Assembly: GCF_020682705.1 (NCBI RefSeq)
Contig: NZ_JAGTTN010000010.1
Location: 1-64,000, forward strand
From: Microbacterium allomyrinae
GTDB lineage: Bacteria > Actinomycetota > Actinomycetes > Actinomycetales > Microbacteriaceae
DNA length: 64,000 nucleotides
Direction: 5' to 3'
Below the pieces are notes generated by a model. It was given only the letters and a program-made list of their open reading frames with translations, was not told the DNA's origin and did no database searches. The number at the start of each line of letters is the position of its first letter. The stretch's first letter is position 1. This document shows, one piece after another, positions 32,225 through 41,900 of this stretch. The translations under genes were made by a program, and so were the position numbers.

Positions 32225-32833
32225 TCACAGCGCGGTGAGCAGCGGCACCAGCGAAGCGAACGCGCGAGAGCGGTGCGAGGCCGCGTTCTTCTCGCTCGCG
32301 CCCCATTCGCCGATCGTGCGCTCGGCATCGGCGGGCTGCCCGTCCGGGATGAAGATCGGGTCGTACCCGAAGCCGCCGCCGCCTGAAGCCGCCTCGGCGA
32401 GACGGCCTGGCCACACCCCTGTCACCACGTGCTCGCCCGTCTCCACCTCGCCCGGGATCACGAGCGCGATCGTCGACACGAACTGCGCCGTACGGTGCGG
32501 ATCGCGGATGTCGGAGAGCTGGTCCAGAAGCAGATTCAGGTTGGCCACGGCATCCTTCGCGTGTCCCGCCCAGTACGCCGAGAAGACTCCGGGCGCGCCT
32601 CCGAGCACATCGACGCAGATGCCGGAATCGTCGGCGAGAGCAGGCAGACCGGTGTGCAATGCCGCGGCACGGGCTTTGATGAGCGCGTTCTCGGCGAAGG
32701 TGACGCCGTCCTCGACGGGCTCGGGGCCGTCGTAGCCGACCACCTCGACGTCGGGGCGCGTGGCTGCGACGATGGCCTGGAACTCCTCGACCTTGTGCGG
32801 GTTGTGGGTGGCGAGGACGATCTGGCGCGGCAT
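32225..32833 (-). CDS. rdgB: Non-canonical purine NTP pyrophosphatase (RdgB/HAM1)
   Basis: 202 aa, usual length. Signature segments are LATHNPHKVEEFQAIVAATR at the N-terminus (SerThr/Lys substrate site), ADDSGICVDVLGGAPGVFSA in the middle (Asp-rich metal site) and GFGYDPIFIPDGQ toward the C-terminus. The enzyme hydrolyses dITP, ITP and XTP to monophosphates to keep deaminated purines out of nucleic acids. It starts 3 bp after the stop of rph, a conserved pairing. Confidence 0.95.
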   Translation of the reverse strand: MPRQIVLATHNPHKVEEFQAIVAATRPDVEVVGYDGPEPVEDGVTFAENALIKARAAALHTGLPALADDSGICVDVLGGAPGVFSAYWAGHAKDAVANLNLLLDQLSDIRDPHRTAQFVSTIALVIPGEVETGEHVVTGVWPGRLAEAASGGGGFGYDPIFIPDGQPADAERTIGEWGASEKNAASHRSRAFASLVPLLTAL

Positions 32834-32836
32834 CCG

Positions 32837-33598
32837 TCAGTTTCCTGCTTCGACCGGCTCGGCAATCGGGTTCAGACTCGTGAGCTGGTGTTCGCGCAGC
32901 GTGCCGCAGCCCGCGACTCCCAGCTCCAGCAGCGCGTCGAGCTCGCGCTTGTCGAAAGGCGCACCCTCGGCGGTGCCCTGCACCTCGACGAACAGGCCGC
33001 GGCCCGTCACGACGACGTTCATGTCGGTCTCGGCGCGCACGTCCTCGACGTAGGCCAGGTCGAGCATGGGCTCGCCGTCGATGATCCCGACCGAGACGGC
33101 GGCGACGGAGTCGATGAGCACCTGCGACTTCTGAGCGATGAACTTCTTCGTCCGGCCCCACTCGATCGCATCCGCGAGCGCGACGTACGCACCGGTGATC
33201 GCCGCGGTACGCGTTCCGCCGTCCGCCTGCAGCACGTCGCAGTCGATCACGATGGTGTTCTCGCCGAGCGCCTTCGTGTCGACCACCGCGCGCAGAGCGC
33301 GACCGATCAGACGCGAGATCTCGTGCGTGCGTCCGCCGACCTTGCCCTTCACGCTCTCGCGGTCGTTGCGGCTGTTGGTCGCACGCGGCAGCATCGCGTA
33401 CTCGGCGGTCACCCACCCCTTGCCCTTGCCCGTCAGCCACCGCGGCACTCCGTTGGTGAACGACGCGGTGCAGAGCACTTTCGTGCCGCCGAACGAGATC
33501 AGCGCCGACCCCTCGGCGTGGCTCGACCACCCGCGTTCGATCGTGATCGGGCGCAGCTGGTCCACGGTGCGCCCATCGGCGCGAACGATCTCCGTCAT
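32837..33598 (-). CDS. rph: Ribonuclease PH
   Basis: 253 aa. Typical sequence from MTEIVRADGRTVDQLRPITI, with ISFGGTKVLCTASFTNGVPR, the phosphate-binding arginine-rich segment NSRNDRESVKGKVGGRTHEI and DCDVLQADGGTRTAAITGAY. It trims tRNA 3' ends by phosphorolysis. ATG 33598 has GAGGAGAG immediately upstream and is preferred to the 25-residue-longer reading. It is co-transcribed with rdgB. Confidence 0.95.
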   Translation of the reverse strand: MTEIVRADGRTVDQLRPITIERGWSSHAEGSALISFGGTKVLCTASFTNGVPRWLTGKGKGWVTAEYAMLPRATNSRNDRESVKGKVGGRTHEISRLIGRALRAVVDTKALGENTIVIDCDVLQADGGTRTAAITGAYVALADAIEWGRTKKFIAQKSQVLIDSVAAVSVGIIDGEPMLDLAYVEDVRAETDMNVVVTGRGLFVEVQGTAEGAPFDKRELDALLELGVAGCGTLREHQLTSLNPIAEPVEAGN

Positions 33599-33713
33599 TT
33601 CTCTCCTCTTCGGGTGGGACGTGTCTCGAAGTTCATCGGTTTCGTCGGTTGGATCCAATGGACTTCGGGACATACAGCGATGTGATGTGCGACACGGTCG
33701 TCTCGGCCACGAG

Positions 33714-34532
33714 TCAACGAGGAAGGTCGATCGCCCCGGTCTGCACGAGCCGGACGGTGCTCACCTCACGGCCCATCAGGCGGTGCGCGAGGCTCAGGAA
33801 CTCGTCGGCCGACGCGCCCGTGGCCTCGTAGACGTGGGTGGGCGCGGCATCGGCACCCGCCAGCAGGTCGCGAGAGACCAGCTGGCGGTACACGTCCTTC
33901 GCCGTCTCGGTGTCGCTCGACACGAGACTGACGTCGGGACCCATGACGTAGCTGATGGCGCCCTCGAGGAACGGGTAGTGGGTGCAGCCGAGCACGAGCG
34001 TGTCTACGCCGGAGTGCCGCAGCGGCGCAAGGTATTCCTCGGCGACGGCGAGCACCTCGGGCGAATCCGTCACGCCCGCCTCGACGAACTCGACGAACCG
34101 GGGGCACGCCTGCGCGAAGACCGTCAGCCGCTCGTTGACCTCGAGCATGTCCTGGTACGCGCCCGACCCGATGGTGCCGGCGGTGCCGATCACCCCGATG
34201 CGGCCGTTGCGCGTCGTCGACATCGCGGTGCGCACCGCCGGACCGATCACCTCGACCACGGGCACGCTGTACCGCTCGCGGGCGTCGCGCAGCATCGCCG
34301 CGGATGCCGTGTTGCAGGCGATCACGAGCATCTTCACGCCCTCGTCGACGAGCGCGTCGAGCACCTCGAGCGAATACCGGCGCACGTCCGCGATGGGCTT
34401 CGGTCCGTACGGAGAGCGGGCCGTGTCGCCCACGTAGAGGATCGACTCGCGCGGCAACTGCGCCGAGACCGCCCGCGCGACGGTGAGCCCGCCGACCCCG
34501 GAGTCGAAGATTCCGATCGGCGCATCGTTCAC
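33714..34532 (-). CDS. murI: Glutamate racemase
   Basis: 272 aa. Starts PIGIFDSGVGGLTVARAVSA, contains VGDTARSPYGPKPI, and has the two catalytic cysteines in VIACNTASAA and LVLGCTHYPFLEG. It makes D-glutamate for peptidoglycan in the cytoplasm. GTG 34532 is preceded 8 nt upstream by TAGGCT with no Shine-Dalgarno, so the message is probably leaderless; the divergent pncB gene shares the arrangement across about 40 bp. It lies upstream of rph on the same strand, with 115 bp between. Confidence 0.95.
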   Translation of the reverse strand: MNDAPIGIFDSGVGGLTVARAVSAQLPRESILYVGDTARSPYGPKPIADVRRYSLEVLDALVDEGVKMLVIACNTASAAMLRDARERYSVPVVEVIGPAVRTAMSTTRNGRIGVIGTAGTIGSGAYQDMLEVNERLTVFAQACPRFVEFVEAGVTDSPEVLAVAEEYLAPLRHSGVDTLVLGCTHYPFLEGAISYVMGPDVSLVSSDTETAKDVYRQLVSRDLLAGADAAPTHVYEATGASADEFLSLAHRLMGREVSTVRLVQTGAIDLPR

Positions 34533-34573
34533 GATGAACCAGCCTACGCCAGGCGGTCAGTAGGCTGACCCGC

Positions 34574-35905
34574 ATGAGCGACTCGCGCAGCCTCGCCCTG
34601 CACACCGACCGCTACGAACTCACCATGCTCGATGCCGCTCTGCGAGACGGCACCGCTGGTCGTCGCTGCGTGTTCGAGCTCTTCGGGCGCCGCCTCTCCG
34701 GAGGACGACGCTTCGGCGTCGTCGCGGGGACCGGTCGCCTTCTCGAGCTCATCAGAGACTTCCGATTCGGCGAGGACGAGCTTCGGTTCCTCCGCGACGA
34801 GCGGGTGGTGGATGCCGCGACGCTCGACTTCCTGGAGGGGTACCGCTTCACCGGATCGATCACCGGTTACCGCGAGGGAGAGCTGTATTTCCCCGGCTCG
34901 CCGATCCTGACGATCGAAGGCACGTTCGCCGAGGCGGTCGTGCTCGAGACCCTCGCCCTCAGCGTCCTGAACCACGACTCCGCGGTCGCAACCGCCGCGG
35001 CTCGCATGAGCGTCGCGGCCGGCGACCGGCCGCTCGCCGAGATGGGCTCGCGTCGTGCGGGCGAGTCTTCGGCGATCGCCGCCGCCCGTGCCGCGTACAT
35101 CGCCGGATTCGGCGCGACGTCCAACCTCGAGGCGGGCCGTCGGTGGGGCATTCCCACGATGGGCACCGCCGCGCACGCGTGGACGCTGCTGCACGACACC
35201 GAGGAGGAGGCCTTCCGCTCGCAGATCGACGCACTCGGTGCGGGCACGACCCTCCTCGTCGACACCTATGACACGCGAGAGGGCGTGGCCACCGCCATCC
35301 GTGTGGCCGGCATCGAGCTGGGCGGAGTGCGCATCGACTCGGGCGACCTGCCACTGGTCGCCGCGGCGGTGCGCGCCCAGTTGGACGAGCTCGGTGCGAC
35401 GAGCACGAAGATCACCGTGACGAGCGACCTCGACGAGTACGCGATCGCAGCACTCGCGGCATCCCCCGTCGATTCGTACGGTGTGGGAACGTCGGTCGTC
35501 ACGGGATCCGGCACGCCGACCGCGGGCATGGTGTACAAGCTCGTCGCTCGCCAGGACGATGCGGGCGGCTGGGTGGCGGTGGCCAAGGCGTCGACCGACA
35601 AGGGATCCAAGGGCGGACGCAAAGCGGCGTTCCGCGTCCTCGATGCCGGCACCGCCACGAGCGAGCTGATCATCATCTCTGACGGGTTCGAGGACCTCTC
35701 GACCGCGAAGGCACATCCGGACGCCAGGGCTCTGCAGGTGGCGCTCGTCGTCGACGGCGAACCGGAGGCTGCGCACGGGGGAATCGCGGGCGTCGAGGCG
35801 GCGCGCGCCCATCATTCGCGTGTGCGCGAAGAACTCCCGGTCCGCGCTCTCGCCCTCAGCCGATCGGATCCGGCCATCCCCACGGTCTACCGCGACGCGT
35901 CGTAA
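34574..35905 (+). CDS. pncB: Nicotinate phosphoribosyltransferase
   Basis: 443 aa. N-terminal LHTDRYELTMLDAALRDGTA is the family opening (binds substrate across a dimer), GSRRAGESSAIAAARAAYIA is the phosphate/PRPP region and LLVDTYDTREGVATAIRVAG carries a conserved Asp cluster. It converts nicotinate and PRPP to nicotinate mononucleotide, ATP-coupled, in the Preiss-Handler NAD salvage route. ATG 34574 follows TAGGCT by 7 nt (leaderless). It is divergent from murI. Confidence 0.92.
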   Translation: MSDSRSLALHTDRYELTMLDAALRDGTAGRRCVFELFGRRLSGGRRFGVVAGTGRLLELIRDFRFGEDELRFLRDERVVDAATLDFLEGYRFTGSITGYREGELYFPGSPILTIEGTFAEAVVLETLALSVLNHDSAVATAAARMSVAAGDRPLAEMGSRRAGESSAIAAARAAYIAGFGATSNLEAGRRWGIPTMGTAAHAWTLLHDTEEEAFRSQIDALGAGTTLLVDTYDTREGVATAIRVAGIELGGVRIDSGDLPLVAAAVRAQLDELGATSTKITVTSDLDEYAIAALAASPVDSYGVGTSVVTGSGTPTAGMVYKLVARQDDAGGWVAVAKASTDKGSKGGRKAAFRVLDAGTATSELIIISDGFEDLSTAKAHPDARALQVALVVDGEPEAAHGGIAGVEAARAHHSRVREELPVRALALSRSDPAIPTVYRDAS

Positions 35906-35936
35906 CGACCCGGGCGCCGGGGCGCGGGTGGGAAGA

Positions 35937-36203
35937 TCAGCCGCCGAGGGACTCGTAGATCTCTTTGCACGTCGGGCAGACGGGGAACTTCTCGGGATCC
36001 CGGCCCGGCGTCCACTTCTTGCCGCAGAGTGCGCGAACCGGCTTTCCGGTGATCGCCGACTCGAGGATCTTGTCCTTCTTCACGTAGTGCGAGAAGCGCT
36101 CATGATCGCCGGGTTCGATGTTCTCTTCACGAATGAGCTCTTCAAGCTCTCGATCGAGGGTCGCCAGGCCCCCCTGGTCCGGGCTTTCCAGCGGAGTGCT
36201 CAT
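35937..36203 (-). CDS. DUF3039 protein (zinc-ribbon)
   Basis: 88 aa conserved in actinobacteria. Acidic N-terminus with LDRELEELIREENIEPGDHE, then HYVKKDKILESAITGKPVRA and two cysteine pairs, LCGKKW and VCPTCKEIYE, that look like a zinc ribbon. Function is unknown; small cytoplasmic protein. ATG 36203 gives the family start. It ends 29 bp from the stop of pncB, with which it converges. Confidence 0.8.
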   Translation of the reverse strand: MSTPLESPDQGGLATLDRELEELIREENIEPGDHERFSHYVKKDKILESAITGKPVRALCGKKWTPGRDPEKFPVCPTCKEIYESLGG

Positions 36204-36255
36204 GGTCTGCCAGTGTAGTCGCGCGCGGTGCTGCGGGGGCCTGTCCAGCCCCACG

Positions 36256-37799
36256 TCAGGTCGACTCCGCGAACTCCATCAGCCTGCCGCCTCGACGCTC
36301 GAAGACCGCTGACCCGATCGCCACTCCGATGACGAGTACGCCGAGCCCGATCGCGATGCCGCCCCACAAAGCGGTCGTCGCGGCCTCGGTGTCGCCTCCC
36401 AGCGCGAGCCACGCCCACCACAGCACCGGAGCCGTCACCACGAGCACCCCGAGCATGACGAGCGCCTGAGCGATCGCGCCGCCCGCACCGGTGCGCTGAG
36501 GCTGCTGGAAGGGACTCTCGCCGGGGCGGGACACCGCGTACGGCGCGACGACCGAAGACACGCTCGACAATCCGAGGCCCGCGAGGAAGAGCGATGCGCA
36601 GACCCCCACCATCGGCAGGAGCATCGCCCATCGGCCATGCAGCGAGATCGCCACAGGGATCGCGATCGCGAGCAGCGGCACCCCGACGAGCAGCACGGGC
36701 ACCAGCCGGCCGATACGGTCAGACGCGCCCCGTACCCCGCTGGCGACATGCATCCATACCGCTGTCGAGTCGTAGGCGAGGTCGTTGTGCGGAAGCCAGC
36801 CCAGGAACAGCGCGGCGAAAGGCACCGGGACGAGCGCCACCAGCTGCGGCGGCACTCCAGCGATGAGCAGCGGCACCGCTGTGATCACCGCGGCGAACGG
36901 GATCACGATCGCGTTCACGACGTAGCGGCGGTCCCCGAACCAGTAGATGAGACTGCGCGCGGCGATCGCGCCTCCCGGTGTTCCGGGCGCGACCGCGAAC
37001 CAGCCGATCCCCCCGCGATCGCGTCCGGACGTCGGCCGCTCGGTGGTCGTCAGCAGCCGTCGCACCGCCCACGCCCACAGGATTCCCAGTGCGGCGATCG
37101 TGGCGAGCGCAACCGCAAGAGTCAGCCCGACCTCGCCGCTTCCGGCAGCGATGAGACCGGGCAGGGCCCACGCCGCACCGATCGGAGTCCGCGCGAGCGT
37201 TGCCACCGCATCCACGAGCTGGCTCGGCACCGTTCCGCCCCACTCGAGCGACGCGAAGAAGACGCCCACCGGCACGACGACGACCAGGACCGCGAGGACG
37301 AACACGCCGGAGAGCTCGCGCGAGCGCCGCTCACGCAGGAACAGAGACGCGAGTGCCATGCATACTCGGGCCAGCAGACTGCAGGTCAGGATGCCGAGCA
37401 CGACCCCGGTGACGGCGGCGGCGGCCGGGGCGCCGTGATCGATCCACACCAGCGCAGCGCAGATGCTCACGGCCAGCAGCGCCAGGATCGGGACGCTGAC
37501 GAGGCCGACGAGGGCGAGCACCGCGGCGAGGCGCCCCCGCGGCAGTCCCAGGACCGCGAAGCGACGCGGGTCGAGAGGATCCTCCGCCGCACCGAACAAC
37601 GGGGCCAAGGCGAAGCCGAGAGTCACGGCCGAACCTCCCAGCACCATGACCGCCAACAGCACGTCGGAATCGGCGCTGCGCAGTGTCAGGAGCGCCCAGC
37701 ACGCGGCGGCGGTGGCGCCGGCGAGCAGCACAAGACCCACGACCAGGCGGACCACATGACCCGCATCGCCGCGGAGAGTGCCGAACAGCAGTGCGAACC

Positions 37800-37824
<25 letters not shown>
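36256..37824 (-). CDS. ABC transporter permease, integral membrane subunit
   Basis: 522 aa, about 12-14 hydrophobic segments in two groups with a hydrophilic break around 260-290 (TTTERPTSGRDRGGIGWFAV). No periplasmic domain or catalytic motif. It starts 25 nt inside the upstream ATPase gene, so the two form one exporter. Similar actinobacterial pairs are annotated as ABC-2-like or putative exporters; the substrate is unknown. The last residues (FERRGGRLMEFAEST) are cytoplasmic. Confidence 0.75.
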
Positions 37825-39281
<1,457 letters not shown>

Positions 39282-39480
39282 CGAACCAACGTATCAAGCG
39301 CCTCTTCAGACGGGGCGGTTCCGTGTCGCCGAGTCTCGGCATCCGCGTTATGTCACAAGTTCGCAACGGCGGCCGATCATTCTGCACGTTCCCAGATGCC
39401 ATCGCTACCATGGACCCGGCACGAAGGGGTGTCTCGTCGGTGAACCGATAGTGAAATCGTAGACTTTTCAGGAGCAGACT

Positions 39481-40173
39481 TTGACCCTTCAGACCGTCAT
39501 CCTCGCAGCCGGCATGGGCTCGCGACTCGGACGCAGCCTGCCGAAGCCGCTCACGGAACTCAGCGACGGCCGCAGCATCATGAAGCAGCAGCACGACAAC
39601 ATCCGCGCCGCTTTCGGCACCGATGCGAAGATCACGACCGTCGTCGGCTACCGCGCAGAGACGATCGTCGAGGCCTTCCCCGAGGTCGACTACGTCTACA
39701 ACGACCGCTACGACCAGACCAACACCTCCAAGAGCCTGCTTCGCGCGCTCGCGAAGACCGGCCGGGGCGGCGTGCTCTGGATGAACGGCGATGTCGTCTT
39801 CGACCCGCTCGTTCTCGGCCGCGCCATCGATCTCATCGAACGCGACCAGTCCTTCGTCACCGTCAACACGTCGAAGGTCAGCGACGAAGAGGTGAAGTAC
39901 ACCGTCACCTCGGAGGGTTTCATCAAGGAGCTTTCGAAGACCGTGAAGGGTGGCATCGGCGAAGCCGTCGGCATCAACTACATCTCGAGCGGTGACAAGA
40001 AGTCGTTCATCCGTCACCTGACCCGTGTCGACGATCAGGACTACTTCGAGCGCGGCCTCGAGCTCGCGATCGCCGAGGACGGCGTGCTTCTCGAGCCGCT
40101 CGACATCTCGGACCTGTACGCCGTCGAGGTCGACTTCGCCGAAGACCTGGAACGCGCGAACCTGTACGTCTGA
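39481..40173 (+). CDS. LicC-like nucleotidyltransferase
   Basis: 230 aa. The nucleotidyl-transfer motif opens the protein: VILAAGMGSRLGRSLPKPLT. Conserved elements include YNDRYDQTNTSKSLLRAL and the metal-binding region LWMNGDVVFDPLVL, and the second half has a GEAVGINYISSGDKKSF segment. The family includes LicC phosphocholine cytidylyltransferase and sugar-1-phosphate nucleotidyltransferases that activate a group for surface polymers. Translation begins at TTG 39481 with AGGAG 9 nt upstream, an unusual start. TAGACT at 39460-39465 may be its -10. The three tagF-like genes 3-8 kb downstream make a role in wall polymer synthesis plausible. Confidence 0.75.
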   Translation: MTLQTVILAAGMGSRLGRSLPKPLTELSDGRSIMKQQHDNIRAAFGTDAKITTVVGYRAETIVEAFPEVDYVYNDRYDQTNTSKSLLRALAKTGRGGVLWMNGDVVFDPLVLGRAIDLIERDQSFVTVNTSKVSDEEVKYTVTSEGFIKELSKTVKGGIGEAVGINYISSGDKKSFIRHLTRVDDQDYFERGLELAIAEDGVLLEPLDISDLYAVEVDFAEDLERANLYV

Positions 40174-40218
40174 TCGATTCCGGGCGAGCGCTCAGCGGCC
40201 GCCCGTAGGCTGACTCCG

Positions 40219-41136
40219 ATGGTCGAGAAGGTGCACAGCATCCACTCCCTGCCGGGTGACTCTCCCTGGCAGGGCGGTCTGCCGCCTGCCGGCTCGGCGG
40301 AGCACCCTCGATCGATCCGTGCCCTCGACCGGGTCCTCGCGATCCAGCGCCCCATCGTACTCGCGCATCTGCGGAGTATTCGGCTCCGGCATCCGGCCGC
40401 CGGGCCCGCCGACATCGTGCGGATCCTCGAGCGTCGCTATCTGGCCGCCGTCACGACCGGCGGCGCCGCGGTGGGTGCGACAGCCGTCGTCCCGGGGATC
40501 GGGACGGGCGTCACGCTGGCGCTGAGCGGGGTCGAGACCGTGGCCTTCCTCGAGGCGACGGCACTCTTCGCCCAGTCTGTTGCCGAGGTGCACGGCATCC
40601 CGGTCGCGGATCCCGACCGTGCGCGGGCGCTCGTGCTGACGCTGATGCTCGGAAAGGAGGGCGTGGATCTGGTCGCTCAGCTCGCCGGGCAGGCCGTCGG
40701 AAGAGCTCCTACCCGCGACAAGTACTGGGGCGAGCTGATCACCAAGACTCTCCCCCGCGCCGCCATGGGCCCTCTCGTCGATCGACTCAAGACGACCTTC
40801 ATCCACCAGTTCGCGGTACGCGGCGGGGCATCCTGGATCGGCAAGGCGCTGCCGTTCGGCATCGGCGCCGCGATCGGCGGCGCGGGCAACAACATCCTCG
40901 GACGACGTGTGCTGGTGAACTCGCGCCGGGCCTTCGGCATGCCGCCCGCGATTCTCCCGGTGGATATCGAGCCGAAGCCAGGCACTCTTCGCGTCGAGCG
41001 CGCCGCAAGTCGCGGCATCCGTCGCGCGGGCGAAGCGGTCGTCGGCGGGGTGACACGCGGCGCCGCGACCGTCGGACGCCTCGGCGGCAAGGTGGTCCGC
41101 CGCTCTCCGCCGGAGATCGAGTCGTCACAGGACTGA
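40219..41136 (+). CDS. Conserved hypothetical protein with glycine-zipper segments
   Basis: 305 aa. Two Gly/Ala-rich stretches stand out: TTGGAAVGATAVVPGIGTGV (about 76-95) and IGKALPFGIGAAIGGAGNNI (about 213-232). Both have small-xxx-small spacing suitable for membrane insertion or helix packing. The C-terminal 60 residues are basic (RVERAASRGIRRAGEAVVGG). The family is not recognised with confidence; a distant EcsC-like fold is possible. A TAGGCT element 7 nt before ATG 40219 suggests leaderless transcription, so it probably has its own promoter after licC. Confidence 0.65.
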   Translation: MVEKVHSIHSLPGDSPWQGGLPPAGSAEHPRSIRALDRVLAIQRPIVLAHLRSIRLRHPAAGPADIVRILERRYLAAVTTGGAAVGATAVVPGIGTGVTLALSGVETVAFLEATALFAQSVAEVHGIPVADPDRARALVLTLMLGKEGVDLVAQLAGQAVGRAPTRDKYWGELITKTLPRAAMGPLVDRLKTTFIHQFAVRGGASWIGKALPFGIGAAIGGAGNNILGRRVLVNSRRAFGMPPAILPVDIEPKPGTLRVERAASRGIRRAGEAVVGGVTRGAATVGRLGGKVVRRSPPEIESSQD

Positions 41137-41244
41137 GCCTCGCCTCCTCCCCCGGGCATGCCGCTCTCCGCGTTTCCACAGGGCCGGCGCGAAGCGGGGG
41201 AATGAGGGATGCCCGCGTCGGATGCCGCGCCTACCGTGGCGGCC

Positions 41245-41547
41245 ATGCTTCGAGCGATCGATCCCGACGAACCCCGGCCTACCTCGGCCTATCGCGTGCC
41301 ATGGCGCATCGATCAGGTCTACGAGCGGCATCCTCTCATCATCAACGTCGGACCCGCCGCCGTGGACTTCGTGCGTGTCTTCGTAGACCTGGGGCGCCGT
41401 TCGACGACCGAGGAATGGGGGCAGATGCTCCCGGGGGACACCGCCGAAGTGTGCCTCTGCGACGCCGATCCGGCCGGGGGGCTCGTGACCATTGCATGGT
41501 TTCGGCCGGAGGATGGTGTGGAGTACCTGTGGCGTTTCGCGATGTGA
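41245..41547 (+). CDS. Hypothetical protein, 100 aa
   Basis: Reads MLRAIDPDEPRPTSAYRVPW, then a beta-rich core (HPLIINVGPAAVDFVRVFVD, MLPGDTAEVCLCDADP, LVTIAWFRPEDGVEYLWRF). No signal, membrane span or known motif; a small all-beta cytoplasmic domain is likely. TACCGT lies 7 nt before ATG 41245, so this start is preferred to 41209. Function unknown. Confidence 0.6.
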   Translation: MLRAIDPDEPRPTSAYRVPWRIDQVYERHPLIINVGPAAVDFVRVFVDLGRRSTTEEWGQMLPGDTAEVCLCDADPAGGLVTIAWFRPEDGVEYLWRFAM

Positions 41548-41581
41548 CGCGCAACGCCGCCCACGGGGTGAGAATGGGCCC

Positions 41582-41848
41582 ATGGGACTCTTCAGTCAAA
41601 GACCGGAGGAGCCGACCGAGTGGGCCGGCCTGCCTTCCGAGCCCGCCCGCGCAGAGTCTGCCGCGGAACGGCTCTCGGACGTCGCGGCCGGCGACCTGGG
41701 AGGCCTTGACATCGCGGGCCTTGCGACCGGCACCACCGGCACGAGCACATCGCACATCGCCATCGAGTCGATCGTGATCCCGGTCGAACCCGGGATCGAG
41801 ATCGCCGGTTCCGAATCGTCCAACCGCGACGGACCAAGCGTCCGGTAA
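41582..41848 (+). CDS. Small conserved actinobacterial protein, 88 aa
   Basis: Begins MGLFSQRPEEPTEWAGLPSE and has the mid-region SAAERLSDVAAGDLGGLDIA, with Thr/Ser-rich TGTTGTSTSHIAIESIVIPV near the C-terminus. Probably largely disordered and cytoplasmic. No family name is given. AGAATG lies 6 nt before ATG 41582, again the leaderless spacing. Confidence 0.6.
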   Translation: MGLFSQRPEEPTEWAGLPSEPARAESAAERLSDVAAGDLGGLDIAGLATGTTGTSTSHIAIESIVIPVEPGIEIAGSESSNRDGPSVR

Positions 41849-41900
41849 GCGCTTGCTGTGGTCCTCGACAGGACCGCCCTGCGGGCATAGCCTCACATGT

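Noticed and set aside
39349..39450. Short plus-strand ORF upstream of the LicC-like gene
   Set aside because: No ribosome-binding site and no coding character; region more likely holds the promoter of the following gene.
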